Assembly (NCBI GenBank): GCA_037178625.1
Contig: CM074128.1
Location: 1,612,001-1,676,000 of the forward strand
Reading direction: 5' to 3'
DNA from: Skeletonema tropicum
Lineage: Eukaryota > Bacillariophyta > Thalassiosirophyceae > Thalassiosirales > Thalassiosiraceae
DNA length: 64,000 nt
Shown: one piece after another, positions 13,000-24,392 of the stretch
How the letters are laid out: the number at the start of each line of letters is the position of its first letter
How positions within the stretch are numbered: the stretch's first letter is position 1
Notes under the pieces: model-generated
Databases searched by the model: none
Seen by the model: only the letters and a program-made list of their open reading frames with translations
Told to the model about the DNA's origin: nothing
Made by a program: the position numbers and the translations under genes

Positions 13000-13779
13000 A
13001 CTCAAGAGATACTACTGGCAGTGCACCGATAAAAAAGACTATGTCGAGGTAGCAAGACTATTCTTCCAACGCTTGCTCGACAGAGGATGGGACTTCGACC
13101 AACTGAAACGAATGTTCGTAAATGCAAACTACAAAGTCTGCAACCCACCTCCACTGCCCCAAGCCATCTCAGAATCTACCACCTCAGATAATGACAAAAA
13201 CATCTATTTGAAACTCGGTCGATTCCACCCTCATTACATCCCTAGTCGAACCTGTCAACAGATATATGAGGAGGAGCTTTCTACCACCCTACGCGACACA
13301 ATCGGAATCGAAAAGATGGTAGTATGCTATAAGAGAGCAAAAAACATTGGAGATATTGTCTCTCAAACCTCCCTCTTTCAAAACAGAGGTGAGGAGGTAA
13401 GTACCTACCTGGGGAGGACAACAGAATCGTAGTCCTCCCCTTCCTTTCCCTCAGCTTGTTCCGCTGCCTACCCGGCAGCTACACTTGCTGAGGGAAAGCA
13501 ATTATACAAACTTACCTATTTTAGATAACGAGGAATGACCCCACAGAGACACGTATCCATTTAAGGAGAAAACTCGTGTCAACGAGGGAGAGCTAAATGA
13601 CTCGCAACTTTGCATCGACAAAGCCGCCTATCCTCACTATTACTATTGCTATCCGCTGAAGAAGTTAATTCGAAAGCGTAGTCATCCACGCTTCGGTAAT
13701 ATAGTAATACCACTTTATCTGATATTGGTTCATATATTGATTATAGAGAGAACTAAGGTCGCTCGCTTCGCTCGCTCCC
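13000..13779 (+). mobile_element. 780-bp reverse-transcriptase-like module 1 embedded in satellite
   Basis: Inserted at the same place in a unit each time, after CTAGTCGGCG and before AATGTGGGCTGG. An open frame to 13432 encodes about 144 residues; it also runs back into the satellite to 12893 but has no ATG before an internal Met in the module. Features: RYYWQCTDKKDY, RLLDRGWDFDQLKRMF, FHPHYIPSRTCQQIYEEEL and VVCYKRAKNIGDIVSQTSL. The order of a C-T-x-x-x-D segment, an RG(Y/W) helix and a KR-x-KN-(I/L)-x-D-(I/L) motif is what I know from the thumb and C-terminal part of Penelope-like reverse transcriptases. The catalytic palm is absent, so the fragment cannot be active. Its 3' 350 bp are non-coding and contain hairpins. 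Confidence 0.6.
13444..13499 (+). other. nested inverted repeat (hairpin) after the RT-like ORF
   Basis: An outer 12-bp arm pair CTTTCCCTCAGC / GCTGAGGGAAAG encloses an inner pair GCTGCC / GGCAGC around TACCC. The same structure is in all four modules (about 1,601 and 5,377 bp apart). It could form a cruciform, or an RNA hairpin just behind the stop codon. The core of a hammerhead ribozyme (CUGAUGA plus GAAA) was looked for and not found. Confidence 0.65.
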
Positions 13780-14600
13780 AATGTGGGCTGGCCAGCAGCA
13801 CCGCATTCTACCAAATCGTGTCTATCGCCGTCAGTATGGGCATGAGCCGCTTCTAGTGGCCCATTCTAGTTGGCGGTGATACTAGACAAGCTCATTTGTA
13901 ACTAGCGTCCGTAGAAGCGATGCTACAACCTCGTAGCTGATGTGAGAGGTCCAGTGTGGGCTGGACAGCAGCACCGCATCATACCATATCGTATCTATCG
14001 CCGTCAGTATGGGCATGAGCCGCTTCTAGTGGCCCATTCTAGTTGGCGGTGATACTAGACAAGCTCATTTGTACCGCCCAGACGACTAGCGTCCGTAGAA
14101 GCGATGCTACAACCTCGTAGCTGATGTGAGAGGTCCAGTGTGGGCTGGCCAGCAGCACCGCATTCTACCAAATCGTGTCTATCGCCGTCAGTATGGGCAT
14201 GAGCCGCTTCTAGTGGCCCATTCTAGTTGGCGGTGATACTAGACAAGCTCATTTGTACCGCTCAGACGACTAGCGTCCGTAGAAGCGATGCTACAACCTC
14301 GTAGCTGATGTGAGAGGTCCAATGTGGGCTGGCCGGCAGCACCACATTCTACCAAATCGTGTCTATCACCGCCTGTATGGGCATGAGCCGCTTCTAGTGG
14401 CCCATTCTAGTCGGCGGTGATACTAGACAAGCTCATTCGTACCGCCCAGACGACTAGCGTCCGTAGAAGCGATGCTACAACCTCGTAGCTGATGTGAGAG
14501 GTCCAGTGTGGGCTGGACAGCAGCACCGCATCATACCATATCGTATCTATCGCCGTCAGTATGGGCATGAGCCGTTTCTAGTGGCCCATTCTAGTCGGCG

Positions 14601-15380
14601 ACTCAAGAGATACTACTGGCAGTGCACCGATAAAAAAGACTATGTCGAGGTAGCAAGACTATTCTTCCAACGCTTGCTCGACAGAGGATGGGACTTCGAC
14701 CAACTGAAACGAATGTTCGTAAATGCAAACTACAAAGTCTGCAACCCACCTCCACTGCCCCAAGCCATCTCAGAATCTACCACCTCAGATAATGACAAAA
14801 ACATCTATTTGAAACTCGGTCGATTCCACCCTCATTACATCCCTAGTCGAACCTGTCAACAGATATATGAGGAGGAGCTTTCTACCACCCTACGCGACAC
14901 AATCGGAATCGAAAAGATGGTAGTATGCTATAAGAGAGCAAAAAACATTGGAGATATTGTCTCTCAAACCTCCCTCTTTCAAAACAGAGGTGAGGAGGTA
15001 AGTACCTACCTGGGGAGGACAACAGAATCGTAGTCCTCCCCTTCCTTTCCCTCAGCTTGTTCCGCTGCCTACCCGGCAGCTACACTTGCTGAGGGAAAGC
15101 AATTATACAAACTTACCTATTTTAGATAACGAGGAATGACCCCACAGAGACACGTATCCATTTAAGGAGAAAACTCGTGTCAACGAGGGAGAGCTAAATG
15201 ACTCGCAACTTTGCATCGACAAAGCCGCCTATCCTCACTATTACTATTGCTATCCGCTGAAGAAGTTAATTCGAAAGCGTAGTCATCCACGCTTCGGTAA
15301 TATAGTAATACCACTTTATCTGATATTGGTTCATATATTGATTATAGAGAGAACTAAGGTCGCTCGCTTCGCTCGCTCCC
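14601..15380 (+). mobile_element. reverse-transcriptase-like module 2
   Basis: Copy of the module at 13000, displaced by 1,601 bp. Its ORF ends at 15033 and differs from copy 1 only in the satellite-derived leader (CATCATACC in place of CATTCTACC). Same junctions, same hairpin, same non-coding tail ending in GCTCGCTTCGCTCGCTCCC. Confidence 0.6.
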
Positions 15381-18376
15381 AATGTGGGCTGGCCAGCAGC
15401 ACCGCATTCTACCAAATCGTGTCTATCGCCGTCAGTATGGGCATGAGCCGCTTCTAGTGGCCCATTCTAGTTGGCGGTGATACTAGACAAGCTCATTTGT
15501 AACTAGCGTCCGTAGAAGCGATGCTACAACCTCGTAGCTGATGTGAGAGGTCCAGTGTGGGCTGGACAGCAGCACCGCATCATACCATATCGTATCTATC
15601 GCCGTCAGTATGGGCATGAGCCGCTTCTAGTGGCCCATTCTAGTTGGCGGTGATACTAGACAAGCTCATTTGTACCGCCCAGACGACTAGCGTCCGTAGA
15701 AGCGATGCTACAACCTCGTAGCTGATGTGAGAGGTCCAGTGTGGGCTGGCCAGCAGCACCGCATTCTACCAAATCGTGTCTATCGCCGTCAGTATGGGCA
15801 TGAGCCGCTTCTAGTGGCCCATTCTAGTTGGCGGTGATACTAGACAAGCTCATTTGTACCGCTCAGACGACTAGCGTCCGTAGAAGCGATGCTACAACCT
15901 CGTAGCTGATGTGAGAGGTCCAATGTGGGCTGGCCGGCAGCACCACATTCTACCAAATCGTGTCTATCACCGCCTGTATGGGCATGAGCCGCTTCTAGTG
16001 GCCCATTCTAGTCGGCGGTGATACTAGACAAGCTCATTCGTACCGCCCAGACGACTAGCGTCCGTAGAAGCGATGCTACAACCTCGTAGCTGATGTGAGA
16101 GGTCCAGTGTGGGCTGGACAGCAGCACCGCATCATACCATATCGTATCTATCGCCGTCAGTATGGGCATGAGCCGCTTCTAGTGGCCCATTCTAGTCGGC
16201 GGTGATACTAGACAAGCTCATTCGTACCGCTCAGACGACTAGCGTCCGTAGAAGCTACGCTACAACCTCGTAGCTGATGTGAGAGGTCCAGTGTGGGCTG
16301 GCCGGCAGCACCGCATTCTACCATATCGTATCTATCGCCGTCAGTATGGGCATGAGCCGCTTCTAGTGGCCCATTCTAGTCGGCGGTGATACTAGACAAG
16401 CTCATATGTACCGCTCAGACGACTAGCGTCCGTAGAAGCGATGCTACAACCTCGTAGCTGATGTGAGAGGTCCAGTGTGAGCTGGCTAGCAGCACCGCAT
16501 CATACCATATCGTATCTATCGCCGTCAGTATGGGCATGAGCCGCTTCTAGTGGCCCATTCTAGTCGGCGGTGATACTAGACAAGCTAATTTGTACCGCCC
16601 AGACGACTAGCGTCCGTAGAAGCGATGCTACAACCTCGTAGCTGATGTGAGAGGTCCAGTGTGGGCTGGACAGCAGCACCGCATTCTACCATATCGTATC
16701 TATCGCCGTCAGTATGGGCATGAGCCGCTTCTAGTGGCCCATTCTAGTCGGCGGTGATACTAGAAAAGCTCATTTGTACCGCTCAGACGACTAGCGTCCG
16801 TAGAAGCGATGCTACAACCTCGTAGCTGATGTGAGAGGTCCAGTGTGGGCTGGCCAGCAGCACCGCATTCTACCAAATCGTGTCTATCGCCGTCAGTATG
16901 GGCGTGAGCCGCTTCTAGTGGCCCATTCTCGTTGGCGGTGATACTAGACAAGCTCATTTGTACCGCTCAGACGACTAGCGTCCGTAGAAGCTACGCTACA
17001 ACCTCGTAGCTGATGTGAGAGGTCCAGTGTGGGCTGGCTAACAGCACCATTATACCAAATCGTGTCTATCGCTGTAAGTATGGCCCATTCTAGTCGGCGG
17101 TGATACTAGACAAGCTCATTTGTACCGCTCAGACGACTAGCGTCCGTAGAAGCGATGCTACAACCTCGTAGCTGATGTGAGAGGTCCAATGTGGGCTGGC
17201 CAGCAGCACCGCATTCTACCAAATCGTGTCTATCGCCGTCAGTATGGGCATGAGCCGCTTCTAGTGGCCCATTCTAGTCGGCGGTGATACTTGAAAAGCT
17301 CATTTGTAACTAGCGTCCGTAGAAGCGATGCTACAACCTCGTAGCTGATGTGAGAGGTCCAGTGTGAGCTGGCTAGCAGCACCGCATCATACCATATCGT
17401 ATCTATCGCCGTCAGTATGGGCATGAGCCGCTTCTAGTGGCCCATTCTAGTCGGCGGTGATACTAGACAAGCTCATTTGTACCGCCCAGACGACTAGCGT
17501 CCGTAGAAGCGATGCTACAACCTCGTAGCTGATGTGAGAGGTCCAGTGTGGGCTGGCCAGCAGCACCGCATTCTACCAAATCGTGTCTATCACCGCCTGT
17601 ATGGGCATGAGCCGCTTCTAGTGGCCCATTCTAGTCGGCGGTGATACTAGACAAGCTCATTTGTACCGCTCAGACGACTAGCGTCCGTAGAAGCGATGCT
17701 ACAACCTCGTAGCTGATGTGAGAGGTCCAGTGTGGGCTGGACAACAGCACCGCATCATACCATATCGTATCTATCGCCGTCAGTATGGGCATGAGCCGCT
17801 TCTAGTGGCCCATTCTAGTTGGCGGTGATACTAGACAAGCTCATTCGTACCGCTCAGACGACTAGCGTCCGTAGAAGCTACGCTACAACCTCGTAGCTGA
17901 TGTGAGAGGTCCAGTGTGGGCTGGCCGGCAGCACCGCATTCTACCATATCGTATCTATCGCCGTCAGTATGGGCATGAGCCGCTTCTAGTGGCCCATTCT
18001 AGTCGGCGGTGATACTAGACAAGCTCATATGTACCGCTCAGACGACTAGCGTCCGTAGAAGCGATGCTACAACCTCGTAGCTGATGTGAGAGGTCCAGTG
18101 TGAGCTGGCTAGCAGCACCGCATCATACCATATCGTATCTATCGCCGTCAGTATGGGCATGAGCCGCTTCTAGTGGCCCATTCTAGTCGGCGGTGATACT
18201 AGACAAGCTCATTTGTACCGCCCAGACGACTAGCGTCCGTAGAAGCGATGCTACAACCTCGTAGCTGATGTGAGAGGTCCAGTGTGGGCTGGACAGCAGC
18301 ACCGCATTCTACCATATCGTATCTATCGCCGTCAGTATGGGCATGAGCCGTTTCTAGTGGCCCATTCTAGTCGGCG

Positions 18377-19156
18377 ACTCAAGAGATACTACTGGCAGTG
18401 CACCGATAAAAAAGACTATGTCGAGGTAGCAAGACTATTCTTCCAACGCTTGCTCGACAGAGGATGGGACTTCGACCAACTGAAACGAATGTTCGTAAAT
18501 GCAAACTACAAAGTCTGCAACCCACCTCCACTGCCCCAAGCCATCTCAGAATCTACCACCTCAGATAATGACAAAAACATCTATTTGAAACTCGGTCGAT
18601 TCCACCCTCATTACATCCCTAGTCGAACCTGTCAACAGATATATGAGGAGGAGCTTTCTACCACCCTACGCGACACAATCGGAATCGAAAAGATGGTAGT
18701 ATGCTATAAGAGAGCAAAAAACATTGGAGATATTGTCTCTCAAACCTCCCTCTTTCAAAACAGAGGTGAGGAGGTAAGTACCTACCTGGGGAGGACAACA
18801 GAATCGTAGTCCTCCCCTTCCTTTCCCTCAGCTTGTTCCGCTGCCTACCCGGCAGCTACACTTGCTGAGGGAAAGCAATTATACAAACTTACCTATTTTA
18901 GATAACGAGGAATGACCCCACAGAGACACGTATCCATTTAAGGAGAAAACTCGTGTCAACGAGGGAGAGCTAAATGACTCGCAACTTTGCATCGACAAAG
19001 CCGCCTATCCTCACTATTACTATTGCTATCCGCTGAAGAAGTTAATTCGAAAGCGTAGTCATCCACGCTTCGGTAATATAGTAATACCACTTTATCTGAT
19101 ATTGGTTCATATATTGATTATAGAGAGAACTAAGGTCGCTCGCTTCGCTCGCTCCC
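18377..19156 (+). mobile_element. reverse-transcriptase-like module 3
   Basis: Copy of module 1 displaced by exactly 5,377 bp, the higher-order period. The ORF ends at 18809. I see no base differences within the module by eye. This argues for a recent tandem duplication of the whole block, not for independent insertions. Confidence 0.6.
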
Positions 19157-19977
19157 AATGTGGGCTGGCCAGCAGCACCGCATTCTACCAAATCGTGTCT
19201 ATCGCCGTCAGTATGGGCATGAGCCGCTTCTAGTGGCCCATTCTAGTTGGCGGTGATACTAGACAAGCTCATTTGTAACTAGCGTCCGTAGAAGCGATGC
19301 TACAACCTCGTAGCTGATGTGAGAGGTCCAGTGTGGGCTGGACAGCAGCACCGCATCATACCATATCGTATCTATCGCCGTCAGTATGGGCATGAGCCGC
19401 TTCTAGTGGCCCATTCTAGTTGGCGGTGATACTAGACAAGCTCATTTGTACCGCCCAGACGACTAGCGTCCGTAGAAGCGATGCTACAACCTCGTAGCTG
19501 ATGTGAGAGGTCCAGTGTGGGCTGGCCAGCAGCACCGCATTCTACCAAATCGTGTCTATCGCCGTCAGTATGGGCATGAGCCGCTTCTAGTGGCCCATTC
19601 TCGTTGGCGGTGATACTAGACAAGCTCATTTGTACCGCTCAGACGACTAGCGTCCGTAGAAGCGATGCTACAACCTCGTAGCTGATGTGAGAGGTCCAAT
19701 GTGGGCTGGCCGGCAGCACCACATTCTACCAAATCGTGTCTATCACCGCCTGTATGGGCATGAGCCGCTTCTAGTGGCCCATTCTAGTCGGCGGTGATAC
19801 TAGACAAGCTCATTTGTACCGCCCAGACGACTAGCGTCCGTAGAAGCGATGCTACAACCTCGTAGCTGATGTGAGAGGTCCAGTGTGGGCTGGACAGCAG
19901 CACCGCATTCTACCATATCGTATCTATCGCCGTCAGTATGGGCATGAGCCGTTTCTAGTGGCCCATTCTAGTCGGCG

Positions 19978-20757
19978 ACTCAAGAGATACTACTGGCAGT
20001 GCACCGATAAAAAAGACTATGTCGAGGTAGCAAGACTATTCTTCCAACGCTTGCTCGACAGAGGATGGGACTTCGACCAACTGAAACGAATGTTCGTAAA
20101 TGCAAACTACAAAGTCTGCAACCCACCTCCACTGCCCCAAGCCATCTCAGAATCTACCACCTCAGATAATGACAAAAACATCTATTTGAAACTCGGTCGA
20201 TTCCACCCTCATTACATCCCTAGTCGAACCTGTCAACAGATATATGAGGAGGAGCTTTCTACCACCCTACGCGACACAATCGGAATCGAAAAGATGGTAG
20301 TATGCTATAAGAGAGCAAAAAACATTGGAGATATTGTCTCTCAAACCTCCCTCTTTCAAAACAGAGGTGAGGAGGTAAGTACCTACCTGGGGAGGACAAC
20401 AGAATCGTAGTCCTCCCCTTCCTTTCCCTCAGCTTGTTCCGCTGCCTACCCGGCAGCTACACTTGCTGAGGGAAAGCAATTATACAAACTTACCTATTTT
20501 AGATAACGAGGAATGACCCCACAGAGACACGTATCCATTTAAGGAGAAAACTCGTGTCAACGAGGGAGAGCTAAATGACTCGCAACTTTGCATCGACAAA
20601 GCCGCCTATCCTCACTATTACTATTGCTATCCGCTGAAGAAGTTAATTCGAAAGCGTAGTCATCCACGCTTCGGTAATATAGTAATACCACTTTATCTGA
20701 TATTGGTTCATATATTGATTATAGAGAGAACTAAGGTCGCTCGCTTCGCTCGCTCCC
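19978..20757 (+). mobile_element. reverse-transcriptase-like module 4
   Basis: Copy of module 2 displaced by exactly 5,377 bp and lying 1,601 bp after module 3. The ORF ends at 20410. The satellite to its right repeats the order of unit variants seen after module 2. Confidence 0.6.
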
Positions 20758-22542
20758 AATGTGGGCTGGCCAGCAGCACCGCATTCTACCAAATCGTGTC
20801 TATCGCCGTCAGTATGGGCATGAGCCGCTTCTAGTGGCCCATTCTAGTTGGCGGTGATACTAGACAAGCTCATTTGTAACTAGCGTCCGTAGAAGCGATG
20901 CTACAACCTCGTAGCTGATGTGAGAGGTCCAGTGTGGGCTGGACAGCAGCACCGCATCATACCATATCGTATCTATCGCCGTCAGTATGGGCATGAGCCG
21001 CTTCTAGTGGCCCATTCTAGTTGGCGGTGATACTAGACAAGCTCATTTGTACCGCCCAGACGACTAGCGTCCGTAGAAGCGATGCTACAACCTCGTAGCT
21101 GATGTGAGAGGTCCAGTGTGGGCTGGCCAGCAGCACCGCATTCTACCAAATCGTGTCTATCGCCGTCAGTATGGGCATGAGCCGCTTCTAGTGGCCCATT
21201 CTAGTTGGCGGTGATACTAGACAAGCTCATTTGTACCGCTCAGACGACTAGCGTCCGTAGAAGCGATGCTACAACCTCGTAGCTGATGTGAGAGGTCCAA
21301 TGTGGGCTGGCCGGCAGCACCACATTCTACCAAATCGTGTCTATCACCGCCTGTATGGGCATGAGCCGCTTCTAGTGGCCCATTCTAGTCGGCGGTGATA
21401 CTAGACAAGCTCATTCGTACCGCCCAGACGACTAGCGTCCGTAGAAGCGATGCTACAACCTCGTAGCTGATGTGAGAGGTCCAGTGTGGGCTGGACAGCA
21501 GCACCGCATCATACCATATCGTATCTATCGCCGTCAGTATGGGCATGAGCCGCTTCTAGTGGCCCATTCTAGTCGGCGGTGATACTAGACAAGCTCATTC
21601 GTACCGCTCAGACGACTAGCGTCCGTAGAAGCTACGCTACAACCTCGTAGCTGATGTGAGAGGTCCAGTGTGGGCTGGCCGGCAGCACCGCATTCTACCA
21701 TATCGTATCTATCGCCGTCAGTATGGGCATGAGCCGCTTCTAGTGGCCCATTCTAGTCGGCGGTGATACTAGACAAGCTCATATGTACCGCTCAGACGAC
21801 TAGCGTCCGTAGAAGCGATGCTACAACCTCGTAGCTGATGTGAGAGGTCCAGTGTGAGCTGGCTAGCAGCACCGCATCATACCATATCGTATCTATCGCC
21901 GTCAGTATGGGCATGAGCCATTTCTAGTGGCCCATTCTAGTCGGCGGTGATACTAGACAAGCTCATTTGTACCGCCTAGACGACTAGCGTCCGTAGAAGC
22001 GATGCTACAACCTCGTAGCTGATGTGAGAGGTCCAGTGTGGGCTGGACAGCAGCACCGCATTCTACCATATCGTATCTATCGCCGTCAGTATGGGCATGA
22101 GCCGTTTCTAGTGGCCCATTCTAGTCGGCGGTGATACTTGACAAGCTCATTTGTACCGCTCAGACGACTAGCGTCCGTAGAAGCGATGCTACAACCTCGT
22201 AGCTGATGTGAGAGGTCCAGTGTGGGCTGGCCAGCAGCACCGCATTCTACCAAATCGTGTCTATCGCCGTCAGTATGGGCGTGAGCCGCTTCTAGTGGCC
22301 CATTCTAGTTGGCGGTGATACTAGACAAGCTCATTTGTACCGCTCAGACGACTAGCGCCCGTAGAAGCTACGCTACAACCTCGTAGCTGATGTGAGAGGT
22401 CCAGTGTGGGCTGGCTAACAGCACCATTCTACCAAATCGTGTCTATCGCTGTAAGTATGGCCCATTCTAGTTGGCGGTGATACTAGACAAGCTCATTTGT
22501 ACCGCTCAGAAGACTAGCGTCCGTAGAAGCGTTGCTACAACC

Positions 22543-23173
22543 TGCGGGAACTCCTTCTCCTCTAGGCTATTCCTGCTCATATATGCAGGGATCCCTGCCA
22601 TACATGATGCAGGGATACTCGTTATTTTTGCTCGTGCTGGGGATTGTCGTACCGCATGATGGATTTCAAGTTGCTGACGTTCTATTTATACTGGTCATGG
22701 TTAAGTCCTTTTTATGCTGGGCGTGGTCCAGTTGCGGTCTTACCTCTATCTTCTTCCTCTCGAACGCAAGGAGACATAGCCCGCTATCGGCTTATTCATT
22801 TGCTTCGTAGTAGCTGTTAATAAAGATATTGGTGTCTTATGAACCATTCAGAGTAGCTCACACTGCAGGTCCAATACCAGGCTCCATACGATGTGTTCAT
22901 CATGGTATAATACAAAAAATTTAGGGCATCGGCCCGATAACTAATTCCTCCATAGCTGTGTGACGATAGCTGAGACGCGGTTGCAAAATGTTGCGATACT
23001 CTGCTACAGGCGGAGTAAACTTCCCAGCTAGTGAGGCGTCCCACTTTTAATGGTTGACCAAACTATTAGGTCAAGTCAAATCCTGGCCAAGAGTCCAGGA
23101 TAAGACGGATACCAGCGAAGCAAAAAGAAGAGCAGCGTCAAGTTAGCAGACGAGCTACTCTCTGGTATTATTG
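22543..23173. other. unique spacer between satellite array and GDPD-like gene
   Basis: No convincing gene. A perfect 14-bp palindrome GCAGGGATCCCTGC lies at 22585-22598, with a further GCAGGGAT at 22609. Open frames at 22532-22810 (plus) and 22817-23044 (minus) lack any recognisable motif and are treated as chance. Confidence 0.5.
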
Positions 23174-24307
23174 ATGTTACGGCGACCTCTGAAGGTACAG
23201 CAAGACTGTAGGTCTGATGTAGAAAAGCCGTGTTCAAGCCCGATCAAAGGGAGTATTCCTCGTCCTGGAGAACCAAGAGTGCGGAGATGGCTTGCTTGTT
23301 TTCAAAAGTGGCGTAGATTCACCATCAGTCTGGTAATAATTTTGGTATTCGTTATTTCAGTAATATTTGTACTGAGAAACAGCAGCCGCCAACATGCCGC
23401 TTCATCGCTGAGATTATCCTCAAACAACCCATATCATCATCACAAGCCGCATTTCAACAGTCTATGTGACATCAGAGTATGTTCACATCAACTACTCAAC
23501 GCTCCAAAAACTGATGGATTATTGCCAAAAGATGGATCGATCCAAGCAATGGATGCCTTATGGCAAGCAGGAATACATTGCTTTGATATTGATAGTGTAA
23601 CGTTGAAAGATGGCACTCTACTAACTGCACATCCAAAAAGATTCGCTGCTGCAGTTGAAACCAATAGTATTCATGGTGCAAAAGCACCTGAAGACTTTAC
23701 TTTAAAAGAAGCACGCAATGCAGGGGTAGATGAAATTGGATTCCCTTTGCTAAAGGACGCATTGATACATTTCGGAAGTCTTGTCAAGAGAGCACAACGC
23801 AATCAAAATGAGCTATCACTGTCTGAAGGTAGGCCTCTGCTCAACTTGGATCTAAAGGGACCCAATTTGACTATGGAACATATCATCAACCTGGAGCAAA
23901 TAGCAAAAGAGAATGACATATTACAATATGTTGTCATATGTGCTACTGCGTTGGGAAGTAATGATATCGGACCAGGAATTGATTTACTCAATCTACTTGG
24001 CGTGAAACGGAAAAACAGCTTAAAGATCGGACTTGTTCTCCGAGATCGTGTTGATGAGGATAATGATCTGGAACGAGTGTTTCGTTTGATTCATCAATAT
24101 CCAGCAGTCGAGCTTATTGTTCCTTCCAACAACTTCAATGTCCAGTATTTTCATTCTCTGAAAAGTGCTCAGAAACCAATCTCAGCGTGGACTGTTGATG
24201 ATGAAGGAGGCCTAGTGCACGCAGTTGAAAGTGGCCTGGATGCAATCATAAGCAATCATCCGATTCCATTGAACTCCAAACTAGGATCATTGAAACGGTC
24301 GTGTTAA
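23174..24307 (+). CDS. membrane-anchored GDPD-like (glycerophosphodiester phosphodiesterase fold) protein
   Basis: Single exon, 377 residues, using the ATG at 23174 (the codon before it is TTG). A basic N-terminus is followed by one membrane segment (about residues 50-67, TISLVIILVFVISVIFVL) and a His-rich linker. The remaining domain reads as a divergent GDPD TIM barrel: CSHQLLNAP at the position of the usual HRG, AMDALWQAGIHCFDIDSV then KDGTLLTAHP (the E-x-D and H-D region), a central LLNLDLKGP, and SAWTVDDEGGLVHAVESGLD with IISNHP at the end, matching the WTVN...GVDGIITDYP signature. The first catalytic His is kept but its Arg is lost, so phosphodiesterase activity is not assured. Orientation suggests a type II membrane protein. 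Confidence 0.7.
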   Translation: MLRRPLKVQQDCRSDVEKPCSSPIKGSIPRPGEPRVRRWLACFQKWRRFTISLVIILVFVISVIFVLRNSSRQHAASSLRLSSNNPYHHHKPHFNSLCDIRVCSHQLLNAPKTDGLLPKDGSIQAMDALWQAGIHCFDIDSVTLKDGTLLTAHPKRFAAAVETNSIHGAKAPEDFTLKEARNAGVDEIGFPLLKDALIHFGSLVKRAQRNQNELSLSEGRPLLNLDLKGPNLTMEHIINLEQIAKENDILQYVVICATALGSNDIGPGIDLLNLLGVKRKNSLKIGLVLRDRVDEDNDLERVFRLIHQYPAVELIVPSNNFNVQYFHSLKSAQKPISAWTVDDEGGLVHAVESGLDAIISNHPIPLNSKLGSLKRSC

Positions 24308-24392
24308 CGTTCTGTGGAGATCATGAAACCGATGACTAAAATACGAGCCGTCGGAACAACAACATAGTGGTGGAGCGTCTGATGACACATGA

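Larger units (their letters stand above)
10230..22542. repeat. 184-bp tandem satellite array with 5,377-bp higher-order period
   Basis: The landmark GTAGCTGATGTGAGAGGTCC recurs at 10341, 10525, 10709, 10893, 11077, 11261, 11445 and 11629: a strict 184-bp period. Shortened variants occur, one of 162 bp (missing GGGCATGAGCCGCTTCTAGT) and one of 173 bp (missing ACCGCTCAGAC). I estimate about 50 units. Four 780-bp reverse-transcriptase-like modules interrupt the units. A second-level period of 5,377 bp is exact: the shortened unit with CTAACAGCACCATT is at 11664, 17041 and 22418, and modules at 13000 and 14601 recur at 18377 and 19978. ORFs of about 61-65 residues inside the units are chance open frames. 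The array stops abruptly at 22542 in unique sequence. Confidence 0.95.

Noticed and set aside
10341..13779. Hammerhead ribozyme, as found in Penelope-like element ends
   Set aside because: CTGATGTGAGAGG resembles the CUGAUGA strand but has T at the invariant A, and no GAAA plus cleavage triplet lies in a suitable position in the unit or the module, on either strand.
10230..22542. CRISPR-like array
   Set aside because: Repeats are direct, 184 bp and contiguous with no unique spacers, in a eukaryotic context; it is a satellite.
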